64,000 nucleotides of DNA, from NCBI GenBank assembly GCA_033297205.1, contig MU859141.1:14847-78846 (forward strand), written 5' to 3'. Of this stretch, positions 45,472 to 56,608 are shown one piece after another (positions within the stretch are counted from its first letter, which is position 1; every line of letters starts with the position of its first letter). Origin of the DNA: Pseudoneurospora amorphoporcata (taxonomy: Eukaryota; Ascomycota; Sordariomycetes; Sordariales; Sordariaceae). The translations under genes were made by a program, and so were the position numbers. Under the pieces are notes generated by a model that was given only the letters and a program-made list of their open reading frames with translations, had not been told where the DNA came from and ran no database searches.

Positions 45472-47253
45472 AGAGGACTTGGAAGTTAGGTTTTACGTCT
45501 TGAGCGATATACGCACCTGGAAAAATGGATAAAGACCGGAAATGCCGACCGAGTGATACGATGTGCCTCTGATAGATGGGGAAAGAGAAGTTTTTATTCG
45601 ATGATACTGTGGACAAATGAAAGAAGAGCCCACAAGCTGATGCAGTAGCAAGATTGCCTTTCCCTTTCGGACTCCTCCCGTAATGGGATTTATGGGATGG
45701 TATTCCCAGCTTCAGTGCCCCCGTCGAGCTCACTGCCCACGATGGCGGACTGAAAGACTCCAGCTGTGCCCCTGACAGGAACATTACTACGTAGGTACGC
45801 GCCTGACAGAAGCTTCCCGTCGTCTAGTCTACGGCGTCCGACATGGTAACCTCGACCACTGCAACTGCAAGGCAAAGCCGGGAGGAGAGCAACTCATCAC
45901 CAAACAAGATTCAAGATTCGAGGTCAGGAGTCGCCGAGTCGGGGGAGAACTGAAAAGAGTGGGGTGCAGAGGTACCTGTGAGACACGTCCAGTACGGAGC
46001 AATATCCGGACAGAACCAAAAGCTGCAGCACAGTGCACCAACACCTCACCATTCCCATAGAAGTCGTACCTTTATACCTGCCTGCAGTGAGTGAGGTTTT
46101 CAGTCAACGACCGGGCGGCGCACAATGCCCAAAGCCAACCAAAAGACGTTTGAAGACCGCCGACAGAAAGCAACTTGAACGATTTGAATATCTTTGGGCG
46201 CTAGTAACCGTTTGGGCAATAAATGGGGTCACCACTCGATCGGCCACCCGCCAGACACGTTGCGACCACCTGCCTGAACTGGCCACGAGCTGGGCAAGAA
46301 CTGGGACAGGCGAGCGGCTAGCTAGCAGCTGCGGGCGGGCAATGGACCTAAATGGAGTGACGGGAGTGCTGTTGCTGTGCACACTGCACCACAAGCACCC
46401 TGCCGCCCGAAGAACCTCACAAGTGTGCGAGAGACGCACGCCCGCAAAATGGAAAGAAAGGAACCAAGACAGTGGCAGAAAGAGCAAGTTCGTGAGCTCC
46501 ACACCACTACACCACTGATGAATGCACCACGCAGGCACCGCACAGCAACGGCATTCAATCGCTGCTCAACTCAACATTTGCATCGGGACCAAAACGTCCA
46601 AAAAATCAATCCAAGGACATTGAAGAGAGTTACACTGTCCAAATCCCACTGTCACCACCGGCCGGTCCTTCTCTCCCTAGCCCATTGTCTAGCGGGAGGT
46701 GTCTGTCATCTATTTACCTCTCGCCCACCTCTACTGTCTGGAGCCGAACTCCATCCGGCCGATTGCATCACGATTCACGACACGGGAACCTGACCGACCG
46801 ACTAGACGACAAGTTGCTTGTCAGTCAGACTCGATTCAAACCCGCCTCCCGCCTTCTCGTACCCGACGCTTGCTGTTGCCCCCACCGCCGTAATTCTCGC
46901 CAAACATTGCCCGCTGCCTGTTGCACGATACGTCTTTTTTACTGCAACCAGCCAAGCTTGGAAAGCCCACCGCTGTTGGCCTAGTGGCAGCTCTACCCGC
47001 CCACTCGCGCCTCCTCCTCCATCCTACTCGTCGCGGAACCGCTCTGCGCTTCCAGTCGCTGGGAATTGAGGCGCTCCTCTTCGTTTGTCGGGGCCCTCTG
47101 CTCTTCTTTTCCCCCGCATGTCGATCCGGACGACGCAGCGCCCATCGCTGATTCCCGCCTCTCCGTCCTCGAGCCTCCCATAAAGAACGACTTCGGCGTT
47201 TTCTATCTCCTGCCGCCGCAGCCCCGGCTGTGGAGGCCTGGCAATTCGCGAAC
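43908..47253. other. 3.3-kb intergenic region upstream of Ste50
   Basis: No gene is supported. GAACCGGTTC, a perfect 10-bp palindrome, lies near 44150. A pure run of 53 A occupies 45415-45467. The region from about 46650 to 47253 is pyrimidine-rich and is probably promoter and leader of the ste50 gene. Confidence 0.5.
45415..45467. repeat. Poly(A) tract, 53 uninterrupted A
   Basis: Fifty-three A without interruption, preceded by GAGGC and followed by GGCAAGAGG, so a short AGGCA/GGCA duplication may flank it. No gene-like sequence precedes it on the plus strand that would suggest a processed retrocopy. Confidence 0.9.
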
Positions 47254-48821
47254 ATGAACTTCGACTCGGGCACCGCGTATGCTGAGTCGGACGCCGACGA
47301 CGAGTACGAGCGCGATATTCACGGGAGCTCCCCTATCGATCACACCGACGTCGAACACTCGCCCATCGACTCTGGCCCCCCCTCGGCCGAACACACCCCT
47401 ACAACCTACGGCTACCGAAATAGTGCAGATAGACACATAGAAACCTTGATTTCCGACTGGTCTGCTGACGACTGCGCCGACTTCATTGCCTCGATTGGGC
47501 TACAGCAATATGCAGATAGATTTATAGGTGCGTTGCGATACATGGGCAAAAGGTTGCATATGGCTTTGACTTCCGCTAACTCTACGCACAGAAAACGAAA
47601 TTGTGGGAGAGGCCCTGGTCGCGTTACAACATGATGATCTCAAGTCGATGGGCATTACTAGTGTTGGCCACCGCTTGATGATCCTTAAGTCCGTCTATGA
47701 TGTGAAGAAGGCTCAAGATGTCCTCATCGAGGACGACCACTACATGCCTCTTAGTACGTGTCGCGTCCCCTTACCCTGTGCAGTTTCCGCGTGCTAACAG
47801 GCTGAACCTTAAAGCCGCCGCGACCGAAGCGCTATCGGCAAACGCTACCCTCAACGACATTAAGCATCTCGCTGAGCAGTTGCGTTTGAGAGACGAGCGT
47901 ATTAGCCTCTTTGAGCAAGACCTGCGCCGGTTAACCGAAGACTTTAGGAGGTTACGGGAAGATATGCTACCGGCGTTGCGACTCGCCAAGGATGCTCAGC
48001 AACCGCTACCGAGCGGACCGTCTTACGAATCTACTTTGTCACCGCCAGCTCCAGCCTCGGCGGCGGGTGGCCAGCCGAGTGCCGGCCTAAGTCGGCAGTA
48101 TTCTACCAAGAGGATTATGCTTGGGACAACGCCGAAAGCAGTCTCACCGTCCCATCTTCAGACTTCCCACGGCCCGACATACGACTCTTCTGCAGCTAGT
48201 AGAGGTATGCTGTCCTCGTCTCATCTTGGCGCCATGAACGGGTCTAGTGCAAACACTACCACGGGTGGTTATCCGTCACCGAACATGCCATCGCCTACCT
48301 CTCCACCCACCGCCAACATGTCAGGCACTACTCTTGATCCCAGATCTTATCGCGGTGACAACCAACCTCCATCATCGAGTCGATCCACGTTTGGCGATAA
48401 CGATCACTACGGTTCTCAAGACAAAGGGCCTGTGTCGGCTCCCCGTAGAGGACAGACGCCGGCACCTGATACCCCTGGTTCTGCCAGCAACGCGTCCGTC
48501 GAGATCTTCAAGTCGTTTAGGGTCAGTATGGATGACCCTTGCTACAAGGTTCTTCCGGCAGCGCTCAAAAAGTACCAAATCAACGCTCCGTGGGATCAGT
48601 ACGCTCTGTATATCGTATATGGCGACCAAGAACGGTGTCTGGGACTGGACGAGAAGCCTCTCATATTGTTCAAGCAATTGGACAAGGAAGGAAAGAAGCC
48701 CATGTTTATGCTCAGGAAGACGAACAACGCTCCAGCTGAGGAACAACCTGGGAGCGCGGGACTATCGGCTGCGGCTCGCGGGGCGACGACCGGGTATGAT
48801 CCACCGGGAGGTATCATATAA
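47254..48821 (+). CDS. ste50: Ste50-type MAP kinase adaptor (SAM and Ras-association domains)
   Basis: Model: 47254-47527, 47592-47753, 47815-48821; 480 residues. Ste50 tethers the MAPKKK Ste11 to the membrane and to Cdc42/Ras signals and is needed for pheromone/fusion, invasive growth and osmotic MAPK pathways. The SAM domain (about residues 64-130) spans the first junction: LISDWSADDCADFIASIGLQQYADRFIENEIVGEALVAL, LKSMGITSVGHRLMILKSVYDV. A short coiled coil follows (QLRLRDERISLFEQDLRRL), then a long Ser/Pro-rich linker with many possible phosphosites, and the Ras-association domain at about 372-452 (VEIFKSFRVSMDDPCYKVLPAALKKYQI, WDQYALYIVYGDQERCLGLDEKPL). Introns are 64 and 61 nt with CTAAC branch sites. 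The start is the first ATG of the frame. Confidence 0.94.
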
Positions 48822-49872
48822 GTTAGTAATGGGAGGATGCTGAGACTGTGACGGTGTTGGATCGGTCAGCCTATTCGAACCTGTCCACTATTCGAACCGA
48901 ACTGTCAGGGTGTCTGTCTGGGCTGCACAGCTTTTGCATAGCGTGACGGAGGATTGTGCTGTGAAGGAAGCCCTGGCATAACTGGGAGTCCGTTGCTCGA
49001 ATGGGAAATGTCTATTGGGAGAAGGGAAAGCTGAGTAGAGGCTTAATGATTCAGTGTAATGGGCAGGCGGCCTTAACAGCTGTGGGCGAGTGGAAAGACA
49101 GCCATTAACATGGAACTCCAACCTCTATACGCACAACCCAAAGAACGCCTGTATATGAGGGTGGTAAGCCATTTACCGTTGCCTCTTTTGTGTATCTTTC
49201 CTATTTAATCTACTGGCGGGCGGCATGGGAAACGGGTTGGAGAAAATAACTGACTGCAAAAGAGAGAGAAAGGGGGGGGGAGGGAGAGATGGCTCAGGGA
49301 AGGCGAATTTTGTAAACTCAATCTCATCCGTAAGTGTGGTCCCCAAACTTTGAAACACAACACGTTTTGGTATCAAATGTGCTTGGAACATCTGGTTGAA
49401 GGATCAAGTGAAGGAGGAAGCCGTGAAGAAGAGGGAGCCGGGCAAGGGATGGGGGTCAAGTAGTGGGTTAAGAAAACTTTTCGAACTTCTTGTGTTATTT
49501 ATTATCATTTTAAGTGAAGAGATCACAAACTCCGTCTTTTGTTGGCTGAAGACTCTAGACTAGGCCTGTGGTTTTCATGCGATGGTGATGTTTGTCTTGG
49601 ACTCGGAGGGCTTTCATGCTGTTGATTCAACATCTTCGAAGTCCATCCGAGTGGAGACATTGTTCGATACCACACTTCACTGAGGCGGTTCATACAGAGA
49701 TCATAACTAACGCCTTGAGAACATAAAATCGACAAGAACCGTGTAGTATTCTCTATATTTGCCCGACCTCAAATTTAATATAACAAGCAGATTATATCCT
49801 CCATCATCTACACTATCTCCCCGCTACCCCCTCTCCCCAACTCAACAACACTCACGACTCAGTCTAGACACC
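48822..49872. other. Convergent 3' intergenic region
   Basis: Lies between the 3' ends of ste50 (+) and the MAPEG gene (-). It has two close ATTCGAACC units (about 48876 and 48889) and G-rich runs near 49273-49286. No gene is supported. Confidence 0.55.
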
Positions 49873-50677
49873 CTAGCGAAGCGCATTGCCAGCCTTGATA
49901 AAGAAAGAGAAAATTGTTCCCAAGCCCGCCAACCACACCAAGCCGCGCACAGGCGCAAACTTGCGGTTATCCTGCAACACGATATACACAAAGTTGTACA
50001 CCAGTCTGCTGACCAGGTAGAAGCTTGAGAGCTTGTTCAGGGTGTCGACGGGCATCTTGGCGGCGTTGGCGGCCACTACACCCGCGGCGTAGAGCCCGAT
50101 GGTCTCCAGGCCGTTGTCGGCGGCGGCTTTGGCGCGCAGAATGCGGTTTAGTTGGGGCTTGGAGATGGAGGCGTCTTTGGCGAGGTGTTCCTCGGTTTTG
50201 CGGGGGCTGTTTGAGGAGAAAAGGGAAAAGGGGGGGAGGGGGGTTTAGTTAGTGGTTTTGTTGTGAGGCTGAGTGAGGTTGAGCGTGGGTGATGAAAAGA
50301 AAGGGGGAAGTGGGTTGGTTTCGAATGGGATGGGGGGGTGTGGGAGGAAAATAAGGTGCTGACTGCTGAGAGGGTGAGATGATGATGGAGGGATAGGAAC
50401 TTACTTGGTCAAGTCATAGTTCTTACCGGCAGCGAATTTGACGTAGAAATTGGGGAGGAGGGCGAGCACGAAGGCCGCGGGGATCTGATAACACGGAGTC
50501 GTGTTAGTAAATCTGCTTCGTTGAAGATCATCTTCTCGGAAATTCGTTGCTTCTGCGTGAAGGTATTACTGAAGTGTCAAGACAACCGCATGTTGTCCTC
50601 TTCACATGTTATTAGGCAAGATAGGTACATACCGAGTGGAGAGACCAGTTGGACGAAAGATCAAGGAAGGAAGCCAT
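49873..50677 (-). CDS. MAPEG-family integral membrane protein
   Basis: Minus strand model: 50677-50633, 50484-50405, 50206-49873; 152 residues, the usual size for the family. MAPEG proteins are four-helix membrane proteins of eicosanoid and glutathione metabolism; most fungal members have no tested substrate. Seen: a first helix in exon 2 (IPAAFVLALLPNFYVKFAAG), the conserved helix-2 block RILRAKAAADNGLETIGLYAAGVVAANAAK, and YLVSRLVYNFVYIVLQDNRKFAPVRGLVWLAGLGTIFSFFIKA for helices 3 and 4. The N-(x)-E pair of helix 2 is kept. The splice joins are in frame (HS-IPAAF, TN-PRK). Intron 2 (198 nt) has an extended C-rich polypyrimidine tract close to its acceptor, which makes a G-quadruplex-capable run on the plus strand (50223-50243). 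Confidence 0.93.
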
Positions 50678-52082
50678 TGTGAAGGTTTGAAGATAGTAGT
50701 CTCGAATGGGAGTATTTTTGAATGTTTGTTATGATCTCTTGGAAGTATGATGCAGCGAGCGAGGTACGAAAAGTAGGTATGCTCAGGTAATCGGAGGGGA
50801 CAGCGGCACTTTAAAAGAGACCTCGGACTTTGCACTGAGGAGGGGTTCACGATCAAACAGCTTCGATGGCCGAGGGAGCTTGTGTGGGGTGGCCCGCAGT
50901 CTGACAAGGCGGGGGTACAAGGGGAACTTCCTGAGGGAAGAAGGATCGATCCACTCGGTGCCCCATGCCCCCTGCGGCCCCAGAATAGCTCCCTTCTTTG
51001 GGAGTTTGGGCTGCTTGCTCCCGTCCTCCCGCCCCATGCGCCTCATGAGCCACTCCAAATCCACTGGGTACCGACTGGCGAGACACAATCTAAGATCAAA
51101 CAGAAATCCTAGGCGCTGTGCTGAAACATTTCAGATTGCCTGATGCAGAGTGTCCCCACAATTAGACTTTGAATTTTGCGCGGGACAAAGCCGGCTATCA
51201 TACTGAGGGCATATCCAAAAGGCACGGATGATTACAGAACCAAAGTTTAAGGAACGAGTATTACGTATCGGATTTTTATGGACTCGACGGCACTATGAAC
51301 TGACGAGATGCTCAAGACAATTAGATTACTCGTCGAAGAATGATTCTGGCACAGTCACGATCGCGATAAAGCATATCAGCCTCCTGGTATGGCAATTGTC
51401 CCGAGAAACTTTATTTCCACTTCCAGTTCTCTCTCCGCAAAGTTGCATGAACCGAATCCGCTTTTATTTCTCTACCAACAAACAAATTTTGAAAACATAC
51501 GTGGCCTGGCGTGTCCGTCTTGGATATAAGCCTGGGGAGACAGACACGCATCAACTTCACCGAATATCCTCTCTTCTGCCCTCTCCTCATTCTGTAGCTT
51601 CCCCATCTTGTCATCAACCTTTTCCCTCCCTCCGCCCTTCCTTCTTTTCTTGCTTCGCCCATCTCATTCTATCACCGAGATAGAATAGGTATCCGTACGT
51701 TCCACGTCTTTGAGGAAAATGATGCGCCCATGTAAAAAGAAAAGGCATGGAAAATAACACCCATTTGGTAATACCTATAACCCCTTTTTGAATTTGCGCA
51801 AACGTAGATACGAGCAAAGTAGAAGAAAACCCAGGTAAATTTGCGGCGAGAATGCTCTTACTGCATTGGAGGACATTGCCTATCCAAAGCAGGGACTAGA
51901 TCGCGCGTGGGGTAACTGAGCCGTGTGATCGCTTGTGACTCCTTTGAGGGTGGAATAATTCTCTTCAAAGTCATTGGGGCTGGCAAAACGTGAGCAGGGC
52001 AACATGAGCCATGCACCATGCTTTTCGGAAGAGGCTTTCCGGCGATCGTGAAAAGCTGACGAGATTTCGTCTAGTGTACAAA
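50678..52082. other. Intergenic region between MAPEG and eIF4B genes
   Basis: Promoter of the MAPEG gene and 3' flank of the eIF4B gene. No coding region is supported; the 151-codon frame at 51228-51683 has no coding character. Pyrimidine-rich sequence lies at 51570-51665. Confidence 0.55.
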
Positions 52083-54240
52083 TTAGTAGGCACGGTTGGT
52101 GCCACGACGGCCCTTGCTGGGGACTGTGACAGTCGTCCAGCCGTCATCTTCTTCGGCGGCAGCGGGAGTAGCGGGAGCCTGCTCTGCGGCGGCAGCCGGG
52201 GCAGCCTGGGCGGGCTGGGCAGCAGGAGCACCGCCGTTCGCACGAGGGCCACGGCCAGAGTCGCTGCGAGGAGCGCGAGGAGCGCGATCAGCGGGGGCAC
52301 GGTCGTTGCGGCGAGGTCCGCCAGGAGCGGCACCAGCACGGGGTTCCCTGGGAGCAGAGCGCCAGTTACCGCTCTCGGTGGCTCTGGTCTTGGGAGCCTC
52401 GCGGGGCTCGCGGGGCTCACGAGGCTCACGGGTCCTGACGGGGAGCTTCTGATCGGCAGCATCACCGTTGGCGGGCGCAGCACCGGGGGACTTGACTTCT
52501 TCCTCAGCGGCGGGGGTGGGAGCCTCCTCAACGGGCTTCTCTGCCTCAGCCTTCGCAGCCGCGGCATCCGCTTCAGCCTTCTCAGCCTCGGCCTTAGCAG
52601 CGGCCTCCTTGGCGAGGCGCTTCTCCTCCTTGGCCTTCTCATCAGCCTCCTTCTTCTCCTTCAGAGCCTGGAGGCGCTTCTCCTCGATCTCGCGTTCGCG
52701 GGCGGCAGTGTCGATGGGGCGAGCGGCACCGAAGGGGCTGGCCTTCGAATCAGCCGAAGGGGTCGATCCGGCCTCGGGGGCTTCAGAGACGGTTCTCTTG
52801 GTGAGGTTAAGCTTAGGGCGGCCAACAGGAAGGGCAGCCGCGGGCGCGGGAGAATTGGGAACGCTTCCTTCACGAGACTCGGTAGCAGGGCGCATCTTGC
52901 TGCGCCATTGGTTGTCCTGCTCGGCGGCAGTAGGAGCGCGCTCGGGACGGTCGCCGAACTCGCGGCGGGGGGGACGGGAAGTATCTTGACGACCCTCCCC
53001 GGGGCCCCAAGCAGCGGGGGAAGCCCTCCTATCGTTGCGGAAAGACTCGCCACGGGCCTCAAGGGGACGTGAGCGAGAGGAGTCTCTAACTTGCTCAGTG
53101 GGCTCCTGGGGTGGAAGGGGACCACGCCTCTCCCAGTTACCGAAATCGCGGACCTTGCCATCGTCGGCAGGGGCAAATTCTCTGGGGGCTCTGCGCTCGC
53201 CAAAGTCACGCTGGGGACGGTCACGTCCGGGCAAGTCAGCGAGGGGACCCTTACGCTCCCAGGTAGGGAGGTCACGGCTCGACTCCATCCTGTCGCCGTA
53301 GCCCTGCTTGGCTGTAAGGCTGTCAATACCATATCAGACGTGGCGGATCAATATAAGGGAAACATACGGGGATCGGCAATCTTGATGCGGATGCTGCGAC
53401 CGTCGAAGGTCTCTCCATCACGGGTCAAAGCAGTCTTAAGACCCTCAACATCCTTGAACTCAGCATAGGCGAAACCCTTGGGGCGTTGGGTCTCGCGATC
53501 CTCAATGATGCGGACGTTCACGACATCGCAACCCTCAAAGAACTCGGTAACGGACTCGGCGGTCGCATTGTAAGAAAGGTTGCCGAGATGGGCGGTGAAG
53601 GGGGGCCTGGTGGGAAGCTGGGCTGGGCTGATGTTGTCGCGGATGGAGGAATAGCCTGTCATAAACTCTTAAGGTCAACACGAGGTCAAGCCGACCAGTT
53701 GTTGGGAGGTTGACGAACCGCGATCAGCATAGGAAGAGCCACCACCATAGGCGGAAGGGCCGCGCCGCTCAGTGGGGGGGAGAGGCTGGGTGCCAGAGGC
53801 TAGACGGTGTGTTAGCGAAGCAATATCAAAGACGACGGGGAGAAGGCGTTGCTTACCATAGGTATCCTCGACCTCGTCAGCCCAAGAGCCGCCGAAAGCT
53901 GTACGACATGTCAGCCATGTATCTCATCAAGCGACAGGAACGGGGTAGACATGACCATCCTGCTAGGCGGGTCGGTGCCTTGGCGTGGAGGGGGAGGGGT
54001 GAACTCACAGGGCTCGTTCAAAAATTCGCCCAGAGAAAGCTTCTGGACTTCCTTCTTCTTGGGAGCTGTTGCAAACCCGAATCAGCATAAGACGCCAGCG
54101 AGAAGACGGCAGGACGGTAGCGTCATGGAGGGGCGCGAGGTATGGAAGGTTGGGTCTGGAGAGTTGTCGACGGAGTCAAGTGGACGGTGACGGTGACGAT
54201 GATGGTGATGTCGTCGACGGTAGTGGTGGTGCTCACCCAT
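52083..54240 (-). CDS. tif3: Translation initiation factor eIF4B
   Basis: Minus strand, six coding exons: 54240-54237, 54065-54009, 53898-53857, 53799-53719, 53655-53368, 53311-52083; 566 residues. eIF4B stimulates the eIF4A helicase and 40S scanning on mRNA leaders. Joined exons read MAPKKKEVQKLSLGEFLNEP, then SFGGSWADEVEDTY, a DRGYSSIRDNISPAQLPTRPP block, and one RRM at about residues 82-156 with RNP2-like AHLGNL and RNP1 KGFAYAEF. The rest holds repeated Arg/Asp/Gly-rich units (DFGERRAPREF, DFGNWERRGPL), an Ala/Glu/Lys helical stretch (EKRLQALKEKKEADEKAKEEKRL), PREPREPRE repeats, and the end WTTVTVPSKGRRG. The first coding exon holds only ATG plus one base; the alternative of starting inside exon 2 has no ATG. 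The donor of intron 4 is GTTCGT, a weaker form. Five introns keep the phase throughout. Confidence 0.93.
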
Positions 54241-55176
54241 GATTGCGGTTTTTTGAAAGGCCTACGTGCGACAGATGATGGTCGCAAGCGTAGACGAGGG
54301 GGTGGTTTGCCGGAGAGGAGTAGTCTAGCCGGCTGGGTTGATGGTAATGGCCTCGCAGTGATCGCAGAGCGATGGAGGAGGAGTGTCGAGTACCGTTGAG
54401 AGAGGACTTCGCAGCTGGTGGTACCGACAAAGTGGAAGGGAAGGACGAATGGTAGACGAGGATGAGAGGGGGGGGGGGGGGGTCGCCGTTGGTTCCGTCG
54501 TGATTTCCTAAGTGGATTCAGGATTCGGCGTTGCGGGCAGGTCGACAAAAAATTTGTCTTTTGATAGAAGGTGGAATCCAGCGGAGGGTTTAACATTTTT
54601 TTTGCTCGGCATTGAGTGGGCAGCTGGTGGGTGAATGTGGGAAAGTGCGTAAGGGTGGGCGGTGCTATGGTTGCGCTAGTCCATAGGTGGCTTAGCGCAA
54701 GTCTACTTACGCACCTCCGGCTCCACCTTTTCGACTTCAACCTTCGAGACCTTGAAACTGCGCGCTAGCAGACCTGGGAGGGTTCTTGCGCGCAGAGAGC
54801 TCTGTTGCCGCTTTTGGTGCTGCCCGCCCCGACCTTTCTCTGGCACCCCTCTCTGCGGGCCGTCATTCTGGGCTCCCCGCTATCGCTGCCCTGTGGCCTG
54901 TGCCTTCCACTTGTTGCTCCCCCTCATGTCGTCGAGCCCAATTCCTTTTCCAAAGTCATCTCCAACTCCCCGTCCCGCTTTGATATTTTTGAGACTGACT
55001 GGGTTTCAGTAACGAATAACCCAAGCATACACAATACTAGGGTGAGCCCCAGGCCTTTGTTTGGGAACTTCACGCATCTGACAGGCTTAGAAGCCATCAT
55101 CCGAGGTTCACAGCACTCGGCAAGTCAGACTGAAAGAGAAACAGACTCGAGTCATCCCGTCCCCCAAGTAACTGAA
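54241..55176. promoter_or_regulatory. Head-to-head promoter region of eIF4B and the Tim17-like gene
   Basis: About 940 bases between two divergent start codons. It carries a run of G near 54468-54482 (C-rich in the sense of the eIF4B leader) and TC-rich stretches toward 54900. On the plus side the frame of the Tim17-like gene stays open back to 54805 but lacks an ATG; an upstream ATG at about 54927 could be joined only by an unusually short 44-nt intron (donor GTAACG, acceptor CCCCAG). Confidence 0.5.
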
Positions 55177-56042
55177 ATGAAGAGAGTTGTGGCTCCCATC
55201 CCCAACGAGGTGTTGGGTGACAATGTAAACAGTGCACAGATTCCAACTCTTTCAGATAATGCGCCCAAAGAACAGACGGGTGATCAGGCTCCTTCCTTCT
55301 CTAACACACGGCCGAATCCAATCCTCGGCCCTGCATTGCAACTTGGAGCCGGTGTAGGTGAGTCAAGCCCAAAGTTAAATTGATATTTTTACAGCCAAAT
55401 GGACTGACATTGCATGTTTAGGAACTCTGGGTCTCCTTACTGGAGCTGCAGCTGGCATTATACGCTCAGCTCCCGTTGGATTGTATGCAGCTACAACTGG
55501 TATTCAGTGGTTTGTCCTGAGTTCCAGTTTCTGGGGTGGGTATTCCTATAGCTCTGCATATTCAGTATCATCTGTTCTACGTTACTGACCTTCTTCAGGT
55601 TCTCGTCAATTTGCCCTTAATTCTCTGGCTGAATACACCGATGCTTCCTCTTCACGGAACAATCTCATAGCAACTAGCACCGCTGGTGCATTTTCCGGAG
55701 CAACTGCGGGCTTACTTCGTAAGTTGGAGAGCAGGAGGTTTGCGACGTGCGGCAATGTAGCTAATACTTATCGCAGGCGGACCGAGAAATGTCATACCAG
55801 GTGCCATCGTCTTTTCACTGCTCGGCCTAGGTGGCGCGACTCTTCAAAACAAACTCAAGTCGAGGGAGCAGTCTGAGAGTTGGTTCCGCAAAGTTATTGA
55901 CGGGAAATGGAGCCCAATCACCCGCATCACTAACGAGGATTGGGAGAGGATACTTGAGGAGAAGCTGCTGCGAGTTGAGACAGAGATTGCCGTCTTGGAT
56001 GACTCGATCGAAGAACTGCGCAAGAACAAAAAGCAGGCCTAG
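55177..56042 (+). CDS. Tim17/Tim22/Tim23/Pmp24-like membrane protein
   Basis: Model: 55177-55357, 55422-55535, 55599-55718, 55777-56042; 226 residues. The central part has the glycine-rich helices of the Tim17-like fold: GTLGLLTGAAAGIIRSAPVGLYAATTGIQWFVL, then NNLIATSTAGAFSGATAGLLRGPRNVIPGAIVFSLLGLGGA. Such proteins sit in the mitochondrial inner membrane or in peroxisomes, as translocase subunits or assembly factors; this member is not clearly a core Tim subunit. The C-terminal tail (WSPITRITNEDWERILEEKLLRVETEIAVLDDSIEELRK) is a charged helix on the matrix or cytosolic side. The three introns are 58-64 nt with CTGAC or GCTAAT branch sites, and each splits a Gly or Arg codon. The start at 55177 is the only in-frame ATG; a longer N-terminus through an extra intron remains possible. 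Confidence 0.82.
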
Positions 56043-56254
56043 TGGCCGTGGTGCGCTTTGTATGATGGAGGATGAATGTAAAACCAACAGCTCCGGTGGT
56101 TCATAGACATACTCAACAGCAGTTAAACAGTTTGAACGACGTCCTATTCACAAGTTCAAATCTCATCGAGAGAGCCTGAATGTTTATCCTGTGTTTATGT
56201 GGCCCAAGCTTTCAGGGGGAAGTTCTTGGCATTTATTAGAGATCCAACATAGGT

Positions 56255-56608
56255 AGTCAAGTCTGCAAATACCGATACGAGGTATAACGACAATCTGGGT
56301 ATAACGTTCAAGCTGGCCGCCACCGTTCCATTTGTATGGAGATTTCAGCAGTATAACAATATATTGGCCATTGAGATGACGATCAAAACTGTGGCGCGAT
56401 TTGTATGGTGATCGTTATACCTGTTAGGTGGTAGGGATGGGAACATAACCAACTCACCTGTTGGCCGTACCTCAGCCGCCACTTTTTGGTGCTTGAATAC
56501 CTGTCTGAGTCTGCCTTGGCGTGCTTGGCACTGCTGGAGGTAACGATAGTCTGGGTATAGCGATCAGATTGGCCGGTACACTTGATATCGTTATTTGCAG
56601 ACTTGACT
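56255..56608. mobile_element. MITE-like element with 23-bp terminal inverted repeats
   Basis: Left end AGTCAAGTCTGCAAATA then C then CGATA (56255-56277); the right end (56586-56608) is its reverse complement with one mismatch in 23. The element is 354 bp and has no coding capacity. Both sides have a TA close to the end (56254-56255 and 56610-56611), but the right side has two extra bases, so a TA target duplication of the Tc1/mariner-pogo type is likely, not certain. Inside, a TGGGTATARCG...TGGCC unit occurs twice in direct orientation (about 56292 and 56553), with further GTTATACC-type words inverted between them. This is the layout of a non-autonomous DNA transposon remnant. Confidence 0.62.

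Noticed and set aside
52011..53072. 353-codon Gly/Ser/Leu-rich plus-strand frame opposite eIF4B
   Set aside because: Shadow of the Arg/Ala/Glu-rich repeats of eIF4B read on the other strand.
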